The notes below the pieces were generated by a model that was given only the letters and a program-made list of their open reading frames with translations, was not told where the DNA came from and searched no databases. Positions 18,029-25,328 of a stretch of DNA of 56,066 nucleotides are shown here, in pieces (the first letter of the stretch is position 1; each line of letters begins with the position of its first letter). Both the position numbers and the translations under genes were made by a program. The stretch covers positions 1 through 56,066 of the forward strand of contig JAIBBM010000028.1 of NCBI GenBank assembly GCA_019694685.1. Reading direction: 5' to 3'. Origin of the DNA: Leptospirales bacterium. Its GTDB lineage: Bacteria; Spirochaetota; Leptospiria; Leptospirales; Leptonemataceae.

Positions 18029-18834
18029 CTGAGGATCTCCGGATACTTACGCGGATATTTCCTGGCGTAGCTTTTCACCAGTCGATGGAAGATTCTAAAG
18101 TACACGGCACCTTTTTTGTCCTGTATTCTTTTGAGCTCCAGATTCGATCGATCCAGCGACAGGAGTGCACTCTGGTATTCCGTCTTCATCCATTCGATCA
18201 CTCTCCTGTTGGAAAGAGCTTCTTTTGCTGTCATACGCGAAGTATCCACTACTTCGCTGGGAATATTATTGATTCCTTTTTCTAAGTCTTCGCGCAGATC
18301 GCGCATGGGTGATACCCAGGCCAGGCTTTCAATGACGCCACGCGCGTCCGCCGGTGAAAGTTCGAGCTCACAGAGTCCAAGTGCAATCTTCGCGGAAAGT
18401 TCAAATGTGCGAAAGTGATGGTTCTTTAGTGTTTCGCCGGGCCATTGTTCGCGGGTGGATCTTCTTTTGCAGTCAAGAATGAGCGTTTCGAAAAGACTGG
18501 AAAGGGAATCCAGCAGACCATGTTCTTTCATCCAGGGAATCAAATAGACGCAAATTTGTTTTAGCCCATCATCGTGTACGGCGGAAGGATCGCGGACGCA
18601 CAAACGTGTGAGTTCGATCGGGTCTGATTGGATTTGCCAGTCCCCGTCTAACATGTCGTCCACTGCCTGGGCCAATGCGAATCCTGCGCGAAGAGGGCGA
18701 GCTTTCTTCCACTGAAAGAGGGAATATCCATACAATGCGATGACAATCGGAGCATAACGGATGTGCCTTCGGATGAATCGCACGTAAAGGCGAAAGCATT
18801 CTTTGTCCACATGTTCGTAAAGATCTGCGCTCAT
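18022..18834 (-). CDS. class I isoprenoid synthase-fold protein (squalene/phytoene synthase-like)
   Basis: 270 all-helical residues. The first Asp-rich motif is AQAVDDMLDGD at about residue 55-65. The second motif, in the C-terminal half, is SPMRDLREDLEKG, close to the NxxRDxxEDxxxG pattern of squalene and phytoene synthases. These two motifs bind Mg-diphosphate in head-to-head prenyl synthases. The protein is slightly shorter than typical members and the overall similarity I can judge by eye is weak, so another trans-isoprenyl activity is possible. It lies 6 bp after the PAP2/radical SAM gene and overlaps the P450 gene by 7 bp. Confidence 0.7.
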   Translation of the reverse strand: MSADLYEHVDKECFRLYVRFIRRHIRYAPIVIALYGYSLFQWKKARPLRAGFALAQAVDDMLDGDWQIQSDPIELTRLCVRDPSAVHDDGLKQICVYLIPWMKEHGLLDSLSSLFETLILDCKRRSTREQWPGETLKNHHFRTFELSAKIALGLCELELSPADARGVIESLAWVSPMRDLREDLEKGINNIPSEVVDTSRMTAKEALSNRRVIEWMKTEYQSALLSLDRSNLELKRIQDKKGAVYFRIFHRLVKSYARKYPRKYPEILSC

Positions 18835-18840
18835 GGTCCG

Positions 18841-21039
18841 TTACTGAAAAAAAGCAGCCATATCTCGAGCAAGAGCATGGTCTATCTTCTGGTGCACTGC
18901 ATCCATGAAGCGACGCAACGTCGTATAACGTCTGATCGCTGCTTCCTGAAAATCCAGCAACTCCGCCCTGTGCGCTGGGTCGTAGCCAGAAAGACCCTTG
19001 TGAAACAAGGCAGCATCGAGGGAGATTCGATTTTCGATCAGGTATTTGGTCGCGTTTCGCAGAAACACTCCGGCCTTCGCGCAGTCCATCGTTGCATGAG
19101 ACCAGTACGGTGACATGGTGGCAAGCTCCGTGTTGACCACCAGGCCGAATCGACTTTTGCTCTCCTCAGAAAGAACAGGAACGCCCGGTACCCGCGTGCT
19201 AAATGCTGCGAGAAAATGAAAGTCCGGAGGATTCTGTTGCAGGAAATTTAGAGTCGTCTGAATGGATTGTTCCGTTTCTCCGGGGAAACCAACGATCAAC
19301 GTGGCAATGCTTGTGATGCCGGCGCGTCTGAGATTGTGGATGGCGCGCGCATTTACTTCTGCACTAGTTTTTTTGTTCATGTTGGCTAGAATCGCATCGT
19401 CACCGGATTCAATTCCTATATGGACCTGGAACGCACCTGCTTCTCGCATCATTTGCGCTCTTTCCAGATCGATGTCATCCGCGCGAACGTAGCAGATCCA
19501 TCGAACGGGAGAGCCGGCCCGAATTAGAGAGTTGCATAGTTGATCGAGTCGTTTTCGCGGGATCGTAAAAAGGGAGTCAAGGCTGATGATCGTACGCACT
19601 CCTGACCCGGCATATTGCATCCAGTCGTCATAGATCTTTCTTGCTGACTTGAATCTGAAATTCGCGTCGCTAAACAGGTAAGGGTAGTTGCAGAAGCTGC
19701 AGCGATAAGGACACCCCCGTACTGATTCGTAGTAGATTGTTTCTGGTTGACCATGAAAGTCAGGCGAAGGCAAGAAGTCCAGGTCTCGCGAGGAAGGTGG
19801 AAATGCCTCTACTCGTATCATGGATTGAATGCGCCTCACTCTGAGCGATTCGAATGCATGATTCCTGAATCCAGATTGGATCCACGGTGCAAGGGCCGGA
19901 ACTAGAATCTCTCCATACCCAGGGGCAAGCATATCTATGTGAGCGGCACCGAAGGTGGTAGGGAGGCTGCCCGTCAAAGCGCCCCCCACCACGACTCGAT
20001 TCCAGGGGCGCTTGAGTGCGGAAGCTACTGTTGTTAACTCACTCTGGTCGTGCAGAAGCGTGGATGAAAGAAATATACAGGAATGCTTTCGGAGAAGCCG
20101 GGCCGTTCGAAATGGATTTGCGAACACCTGCGCGACCGTTATATGGTCTGTGGGGATGCCCTCCTTGCGCAGCATGGTTTCCAGGAGTGAGTGGGTCAAG
20201 TCAGGAGGAGATGGCGGTCCTTTAAAATATTCTGATATGTATGCCGCATAACGTTGCCTGCCGAGTCGCTCCAGAATCCCGTAGACAAAAATCTCTCCAA
20301 TGACTGCTTTGATCTTGAGTGAAAACATTCCGTGCTTTTCCGAAGATCGTTGTGCAAGCATTCTGAGAAGAGCGCCCGCAATGGAACCGGACGGTTCAAG
20401 CAGGCTCCCCGTTACAATCAGTACAGACCGCGCCGGGTGGGGCCGACGGATCAGAAGAGAGCAGAATTGTCCCAGCAAAAGACCGACTGCAAGATCCAAC
20501 CATCGGTGCTGAGAAGTCGCAATCGTACTGATCAGGATCACAATCATCCAGACGGAAAAAAGCACTTGGGCCGGTCGCATCGAACTCCTGGATTTGGTCC
20601 CTGCGTAATTCCACGAAATTGCGATGAAGGCGGCGTGAAGAGACGGAATGGCGTTCATCGGTCTTTCTATCTGCGTCCAGATTCCATAGAGTCCCTGTGC
20701 AAAGTCCGGTCGCGGGACAAACGTGGGATGAAGGAGAAACACAAAGTCCGCGATGACGCTTGCCAGAAGAAGAGTCCAGGAATAGCGAATCACATCATGT
20801 CTTCTAAAGAGCGAAAACCCGACGAGCAGTAAGCATGGATAAAGGGTCTGGTAGATCCACATGGTTTCCGGAATGAACGGAATCTTGCCATCCAGGAAAA
20901 TAGAAGGCGCGGGTGTGGCCTGCAGAATGGGAAAGTATTGTAGTAGAAAATAGGGCCCTGGAATTCCAACAGCCAGGAGCAAGGCCACTTTTGCTTTGAG
21001 ACGAAAATGCCGTCGTAACATTCGCACGATCCGTCTCAA
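18841..21039 (-). CDS. PAP2-type membrane phosphatase/phosphotransferase fused to a B12-like/radical SAM enzyme
   Basis: 732 residues in one uninterrupted frame. Residues 1-200 are a multi-pass PAP2 domain of the Aur1/IPC-synthase type: NAIPSLHAAF at 129-138 and SQHRWLDLAVG at 176-186 supply the catalytic histidines and aspartate. Residues about 205-275 are a linker. Residues about 280-390 look like a Rossmann cobalamin-binding-type region, without a canonical DxHxxG. The radical SAM domain follows, with the cluster motif RGCPYRCSFC (Cys443, 447, 450), then GIESGDD and IVGFPGET, standard B12-radical-SAM phrases. The start overlaps the desaturase stop by 4 bp. It probably removes or transfers a phosphate and methylates or rearranges a lipid at the membrane; this is inference. 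Confidence 0.85.
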   Translation of the reverse strand: MRRIVRMLRRHFRLKAKVALLLAVGIPGPYFLLQYFPILQATPAPSIFLDGKIPFIPETMWIYQTLYPCLLLVGFSLFRRHDVIRYSWTLLLASVIADFVFLLHPTFVPRPDFAQGLYGIWTQIERPMNAIPSLHAAFIAISWNYAGTKSRSSMRPAQVLFSVWMIVILISTIATSQHRWLDLAVGLLLGQFCSLLIRRPHPARSVLIVTGSLLEPSGSIAGALLRMLAQRSSEKHGMFSLKIKAVIGEIFVYGILERLGRQRYAAYISEYFKGPPSPPDLTHSLLETMLRKEGIPTDHITVAQVFANPFRTARLLRKHSCIFLSSTLLHDQSELTTVASALKRPWNRVVVGGALTGSLPTTFGAAHIDMLAPGYGEILVPALAPWIQSGFRNHAFESLRVRRIQSMIRVEAFPPSSRDLDFLPSPDFHGQPETIYYESVRGCPYRCSFCNYPYLFSDANFRFKSARKIYDDWMQYAGSGVRTIISLDSLFTIPRKRLDQLCNSLIRAGSPVRWICYVRADDIDLERAQMMREAGAFQVHIGIESGDDAILANMNKKTSAEVNARAIHNLRRAGITSIATLIVGFPGETEQSIQTTLNFLQQNPPDFHFLAAFSTRVPGVPVLSEESKSRFGLVVNTELATMSPYWSHATMDCAKAGVFLRNATKYLIENRISLDAALFHKGLSGYDPAHRAELLDFQEAAIRRYTTLRRFMDAVHQKIDHALARDMAAFFQ

Positions 21040-21941
21040 ACGACTCTACCTTCAGTAGCATCCATGACGGTGCTCGCGTCCGCTACAGGTCCTCGCCACA
21101 TTTGCCAGTAGGCACTCATCATAGTCGTGGTTGCGGGAGGTCCGTTGAGTCTCAGGTGAATCCAGGGCAAGGACGGTTTCAGGTGATGCGTGAGATGCAG
21201 ATTGTGATTCAACCAGAGCAGATCCAAAAACTTCCATGTCCGCACATTCCTGGCGCCGCGTTCCGGATGACGCTCAGTGCCGTAGTGATGAAGGTATTGC
21301 TGTGAAGACCACAAAAGACCGGAGAAGAAATACATCAGCAAATAGAAACCGGGGGAATCGCTTAACCAGAGTAAGGTGCCATGGAACAGGAGCGCAAGCA
21401 AGGCTTCCAGGCGAACGATTCCAATCTTTTCCGGGTTGAATGAAGACAACAGAGCCCTGGCACTGCGATCGGTTCGTCGAAATAGAAGCGGCAAGGGCCA
21501 GGTAAATGCGAGTACATTTGACAGGACTACCACCAGATACCAGATTCCAGTGAGCGTACCATAAAGCTGAAATCTTCGCATCCATTTTTCTCGAGGTCTA
21601 TTTGGATGATACAGGTCAAACGCTTCCGTGTCCGTACGATTGCGCGCATGGTGACCCAGATGTCCCTGTCTGAGAAGATGAAACGGCGCGGGAAAAAAAA
21701 GTCCGAGCATCACTCCTGCGCCATCGTTGAGGAAGCGGGATTCGAAAAGAAGTTCGTGTTCTGCTTCATGCAGGAAGCAATACGCCGTGAAACCGAGGAT
21801 GGAAAAAGCGACTGTGGCGACGGCAAATGTGATTCCGTGTGTGCCCGGCCCAAACATCAAAAGGAGCAGCAATGTCGGGAATAGGAGCCCCAGCGCGATT
21901 GCATTCGTGCGGCCAGGAATCAGCCGCGGAGATTGGATCAT
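21036..21941 (-). CDS. membrane fatty-acid desaturase/carotenoid oxygenase-type di-iron protein
   Basis: 301 residues with about four membrane helices and three histidine boxes: HEAEH, HLGHH and NHNLHLTHH, with an extra HH in the loop before the third (QQYLHHYGTERH). This is the di-iron ligand set of the FA_desaturase superfamily, which includes acyl-lipid desaturases, hydroxylases and beta-carotene ketolases. It overlaps both neighbours by 4 bp, so translation is coupled. The setting beside an isoprenoid synthase-like enzyme and a P450 favours a role on a terpenoid or membrane lipid over housekeeping fatty-acid desaturation. Confidence 0.88.
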   Translation of the reverse strand: MIQSPRLIPGRTNAIALGLLFPTLLLLLMFGPGTHGITFAVATVAFSILGFTAYCFLHEAEHELLFESRFLNDGAGVMLGLFFPAPFHLLRQGHLGHHARNRTDTEAFDLYHPNRPREKWMRRFQLYGTLTGIWYLVVVLSNVLAFTWPLPLLFRRTDRSARALLSSFNPEKIGIVRLEALLALLFHGTLLWLSDSPGFYLLMYFFSGLLWSSQQYLHHYGTERHPERGARNVRTWKFLDLLWLNHNLHLTHHLKPSLPWIHLRLNGPPATTTMMSAYWQMWRGPVADASTVMDATEGRVV

Positions 21942-22396
21942 CTGGCCGCCACATCATATAGCTCGCGAACAGATTCGCGGAACAAAACAACGAACGTAAA
22001 AACCCCAAGGCCAATCCCAATCGGGCATTGCATCGAGAGAACGCAGTTGAGTCCTGCCACAATGATAGAAAAAACACGATTGATTCTTTTCTGAATGAAG
22101 TATGCGGAAAGGACATTGAGAGTTGCAGTCACAGTTAAGAATACTGCCCCTAGAACATAGAACCACAAGAAAACCTTAAAGAATTCTAATGGTGGTCCAT
22201 CTCCTTTTGGACTCTTCGTCAAAGCAGGATTTGTGAAAACAGTATGCATGATTGCGTAGTGTCCCGCGAGGAACAACAACCCGGTGGCCGTCAGTCCAGC
22301 GTTTACGTAGTGAAAGATGGAAAGAAGCCGCAAATGTTCGACATCCGTTTTTCGTTGATCTTTCAAAATAGGTGGGAGCTCGTTTGTTTGATCCAC
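21938..22396 (-). CDS. small four-helix membrane protein, first gene of the operon
   Basis: 152 residues from a GTG start. After a charged N-terminus come four hydrophobic segments, beginning with HLRLLSIFHYVNAGLTATGLL. That opening phrase occurs in a widespread family of small bacterial membrane proteins of unknown role (from memory). It overlaps the desaturase gene by 4 bp and is the promoter-proximal gene of the cluster. It could assist membrane assembly of the following integral enzymes; nothing catalytic is visible. Confidence 0.72.
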   Translation of the reverse strand: MDQTNELPPILKDQRKTDVEHLRLLSIFHYVNAGLTATGLLFLAGHYAIMHTVFTNPALTKSPKGDGPPLEFFKVFLWFYVLGAVFLTVTATLNVLSAYFIQKRINRVFSIIVAGLNCVLSMQCPIGIGLGVFTFVVLFRESVRELYDVAAR

Positions 22397-22501
22397 CAGC
22401 AGATTTCGCCCTGTGAGCGCTTCGTCTGCAAGTGCTTTTTACCCGGACTGGATCCAGAAAAAAAGGATACTCACAAGCGCAATCTTCGCCAGTTTTGCCG
22501 A
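22397..22501. promoter_or_regulatory. divergent control region of the biosynthetic operon and the acyl-CoA dehydrogenase
   Basis: This 105 bp stretch separates the GTG at 22396 (minus) from the ATG at 22502 (plus) and must hold both promoters unless the dehydrogenase starts earlier. It contains the half-sites CTGTGAG and CTCACAAG, an inverted pair about 55 bp apart, and the palindrome TGGATCCAG. I see no convincing -35/-10 pair. Confidence 0.4.
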
Positions 22502-24235
22502 ATGATTCAAAGCAATTATTTCGCAGACAATCCTGATTTACAGGACCATGTAGAACGCTTCGTAGACTGGCAGGAAATGATCGGTTTGTACGAAGACGGG
22601 TTCAGGGACGCTCAGGAATACAAGGCAACCGGAAACGAACGTCTGAGTATGGCACCGTCCACGAACGAAGAGGCTCTTGCTTACTACCATCAGATGCTCG
22701 ACGCTTATGGCGATATGTGTGGCAACGAGCTCTCGCAGCTGGCGGCTCCGATGGATCGCATTGGTCTGAAATTCGAAAACGGGAAGGTCACTCATCCTGC
22801 GGAGATTGAAAAACTATTCGAGAAATTTGATGATGCGGGTCTGCGGCCCATCGCGTTTCAGAAAAAATACGGGGGCCTGGGTGTTCCTAACGTCCTTAAG
22901 GCACTCTGTCAGGAAATGAGTTATCGTGCGGATGGAGCGCTCAGCATTACATGCGGATCTGTGAATCTGGCAGCGATTCTAGAAGCATATGCGAGCAAGG
23001 AAATGCGCGACGAATGGATTCCGAAATTGATTCACGAACGTTATTCGGTCACCATGGGCCTCAGTGAAGCAGACTTTGGGTCCGACTTACCGTCAGTGCG
23101 TACGCGCGCTGAAAAAATAGACGGGAAATGGTATCTGACCGGAACCAAGCGTTTTCAGACTATGGCCTGTGGACTCAATAAATACCCCGCGGTTCTACTT
23201 GCTCTTGCTCGCACCGGTGCGCCCGATAGCGGTGCTCGTGGCCTGTCTTTCTTCCTTGTGGATAGTAAAGATTTTGAAGTAACCGGAATTGAAAAGAAAC
23301 TGGGAATCAAAGCATCCCCTACATGCGAAGTTGCTTTTGAAAAAGCGCCAGGCCTGCTCATCGGCGAAGAAGGACATGGTCTTTCTCGTTATGTGATAGG
23401 CATGCTCAATGGAGCGCGCCTGAGTGTAGCTTCGCAGGGGACAGGCATTGCAACGGCCGCCTGGTACGAAGCGCGCAAATATGCAAGCGAGCGAATTCAG
23501 TTTGGAAAACCAATCGATCAGATTCCTGCAGTCGCGAAAATGCTGCGAAGAATGGAGCGCGAATCCAAAGCCATGCGATGCCTGATGGTAGAAGCAGCCA
23601 GTGCAGTGGATCGCTACCACTGGAAAGCTTTGCGCGCGATTGATTCAGATGAGAAGACAAAGAAAGACGATTTTGGACGCAAGTGGGAAAAACTCGCGAG
23701 CACTATCACTCCCATGGCAAAGTACTACATTTCTGAGATGGCAAACTCCGTTGCGTATGATGCCATTCAGGTATTTGGCGGTGCTGGATTCATCGAAGAA
23801 TATGATGTGGCGCGTCTGTACAGAGACGCCAGGATCACGAATATTTACGACGGCACCACGCAGATTCAAGTAAACGCGGCGATTGGCGGCGTGGTGAGTG
23901 GAATGGCGGAAACAGGCGGCCTGCGGGCGCATCTCCAGGAAATGCTGGATCTAGTAGCGAAAGGGGAATCTTCCCGCGCTGCGATTTTGAAAGAATTGTT
24001 TGCTGAATTCGAATCACTGGTAAGCCATTTCAAAACCCTCGAAGGCGCAAAAAAAGATAGTTTTGCCTTTGAAGTAGTGGAAACTGCTACACGCACTCTC
24101 AATTCACTTTTGCTCGCAAAGACATCACTGAAGCTTACCGGGACGGCCCGTGAAGAAAGATTTCAGCTAACACATGAGTATGCGGTCGAGAGTCTGGGTA
24201 CGGCGCAGGCATCCAAACTGCGTATGACCAGATGA
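22502..24235 (+). CDS. acyl-CoA dehydrogenase, long form with C-terminal extension
   Basis: 577 residues from the ATG at 22502. It has the N-terminal helical domain, the central beta domain with LSEADFGSDL and TGTKRFQTMACG, and the C-terminal helical domain with QFGKPIDQIPAV and the ending IYDGTTQIQ, followed by an extra 80 residues or so. In this family the catalytic base is normally Glu in IYEGTSxIQ; here it is Asp. The frame continues upstream (LRQFCRM) with similarity to the paralogue at 28574, so the true start may be earlier at an unusual codon. FAD-dependent oxidation of an acyl-CoA thioester is the family role; chain specificity is unknown. Confidence 0.92.
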   Translation: MIQSNYFADNPDLQDHVERFVDWQEMIGLYEDGFRDAQEYKATGNERLSMAPSTNEEALAYYHQMLDAYGDMCGNELSQLAAPMDRIGLKFENGKVTHPAEIEKLFEKFDDAGLRPIAFQKKYGGLGVPNVLKALCQEMSYRADGALSITCGSVNLAAILEAYASKEMRDEWIPKLIHERYSVTMGLSEADFGSDLPSVRTRAEKIDGKWYLTGTKRFQTMACGLNKYPAVLLALARTGAPDSGARGLSFFLVDSKDFEVTGIEKKLGIKASPTCEVAFEKAPGLLIGEEGHGLSRYVIGMLNGARLSVASQGTGIATAAWYEARKYASERIQFGKPIDQIPAVAKMLRRMERESKAMRCLMVEAASAVDRYHWKALRAIDSDEKTKKDDFGRKWEKLASTITPMAKYYISEMANSVAYDAIQVFGGAGFIEEYDVARLYRDARITNIYDGTTQIQVNAAIGGVVSGMAETGGLRAHLQEMLDLVAKGESSRAAILKELFAEFESLVSHFKTLEGAKKDSFAFEVVETATRTLNSLLLAKTSLKLTGTAREERFQLTHEYAVESLGTAQASKLRMTR

Positions 24236-24277
24236 GTTGTCGCGGCGAATGAGCTTGATTCTGGCACTGCTTCGAGT

Positions 24278-24484
24278 ATGAAATTCGAACTCAAAGGTCA
24301 TGAATACATCCAGCTCAACCAGCTCTTGAAGTTTCTGGGACTTGTGGAAACTGGAGGGGAGGCCAACCAGTGCATTGTGGACGGACAGGTCTTGTTCAAC
24401 GGGAGCGTAGAACTTCAGAAAAGAAAGAAAGTGCGCCGTGGAGACACGGTGGAATTTCAATCTAAGAAGATTGAGATTATTTAG
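24278..24484 (+). CDS. small S4 RNA-binding domain protein (YbcJ-like)
   Basis: 68 residues that are almost entirely one S4 domain: IQLNQLLKFLGLVETGGEANQCIVDGQVLFNG followed by KRKKVRRGDTVEF, the usual helix-turn and basic loop that contacts structured RNA. This matches the stand-alone YbcJ-like family by length and wording. It sits 42 bp after the dehydrogenase stop. Its target RNA is not known. Confidence 0.9.
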   Translation: MKFELKGHEYIQLNQLLKFLGLVETGGEANQCIVDGQVLFNGSVELQKRKKVRRGDTVEFQSKKIEII

Positions 24485-24623
24485 AAGCTGCGCGCAGAGC
24501 GGAATAATTACACCCTGACCGCGACCGATGTCGGTGGGGGGCCACGGCTCGGAAACGGGACACCCTCCAGGATGTGTAAAGGTGATGTTGCGGATTACCC
24601 GACTACGACGGGTTTCGCTTAGA
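24485..24623. other. 139 bp convergent intergenic region with short hairpins
   Basis: It lies between the S4 gene and the end of the LytTR gene. At 24597-24613 a 5 bp stem ACCCG/CGGGT with a 7-nt loop is followed by TTTCGCTT and may end the plus transcript. At about 24526-24537 ACCGATGTCGGT forms another short inverted repeat. The C/G-rich middle does not look like an annotated riboswitch, tRNA or SRP RNA that I know. Confidence 0.4.
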
Positions 24624-25328
24624 TCACGACTGCATCAGATTCTTTTTTAACGACGCATAGACAGAGCGGCTTACTGGAATTGTAACGCCGCTTTGCATGG
24701 TCAGATCATAACGTCCGCCGCCGGCGGCCTGTAGCGTTTTGATCTGGCCGGTGTCTGCAATGAAAGAGCGGTGGACGCGTATGAAACGCGGCGGAAGAAC
24801 TTTCGCAACGTCGCCTAACTTTCGCGTGCACGTTCGCTTGCGACCGTGGTTTTGATGAATGATCACTTGCTTGTCTGCCGCTTCAAAGTGTGAGATTTCC
24901 GCAAGAGGTAGTGTTTCGAGTACGCCGTCTGCGAAGATGGAAAAGAATTTCAGCGTGTGCCTGGAATCGTAGCGGTGTTTTTCATAGCGTTCGATGGCAG
25001 TGAGCAGACGTGCCTTTGTTATGGGCTTTGGAAGGAAATCCAGAACACCGCATTCGAATGCTTCAATGGCTCGTTCGGGATGTGCGGATACAACGATTGT
25101 GGCAAACTGCGCGCCCGCGAATCCTTGCAGTAGAGTGAATCCGTCTCCATCGTAGACATTTAGATCCAGGAAAAGAAGATCCACCGGGTGATCGAGCAGG
25201 TAACATTCCGCCGCGGTGAGTGTCTTCTGTGTGTGCACTATTGCTTCCGCGGTTGCCGGGATTTCTTTAAGAGTATGACTCAAATAGCGCGCATGGATTG
25301 GTTCGTCTTCAACGATCAGTATTCGCAT
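24624..25328 (-). CDS. LytTR-family response regulator
   Basis: 234 residues from MRILIVEDEP at 25328. An earlier start at 25487 would lie inside the kinase gene and is less likely. The receiver domain has the acidic pair in VEDE, the phosphoacceptor Asp in LLFLDLN, and Lys in FLPKPI. The C-terminal LytTR DNA-binding domain runs from about residue 130, with CTRKLGDVAKVLPPRFIRVHRSF as the recognition core. It overlaps the kinase gene by 20 bp. Its targets are unknown, but the neighbouring acyl-CoA dehydrogenase and NHL genes are plausible. Confidence 0.93.
   Translation of the reverse strand: MRILIVEDEPIHARYLSHTLKEIPATAEAIVHTQKTLTAAECYLLDHPVDLLFLDLNVYDGDGFTLLQGFAGAQFATIVVSAHPERAIEAFECGVLDFLPKPITKARLLTAIERYEKHRYDSRHTLKFFSIFADGVLETLPLAEISHFEAADKQVIIHQNHGRKRTCTRKLGDVAKVLPPRFIRVHRSFIADTGQIKTLQAAGGGRYDLTMQSGVTIPVSRSVYASLKKNLMQS

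Noticed and set aside
24485..24623. SRP RNA, cobalamin or TPP riboswitch
   Set aside because: The conserved sequence elements of these RNAs are absent.
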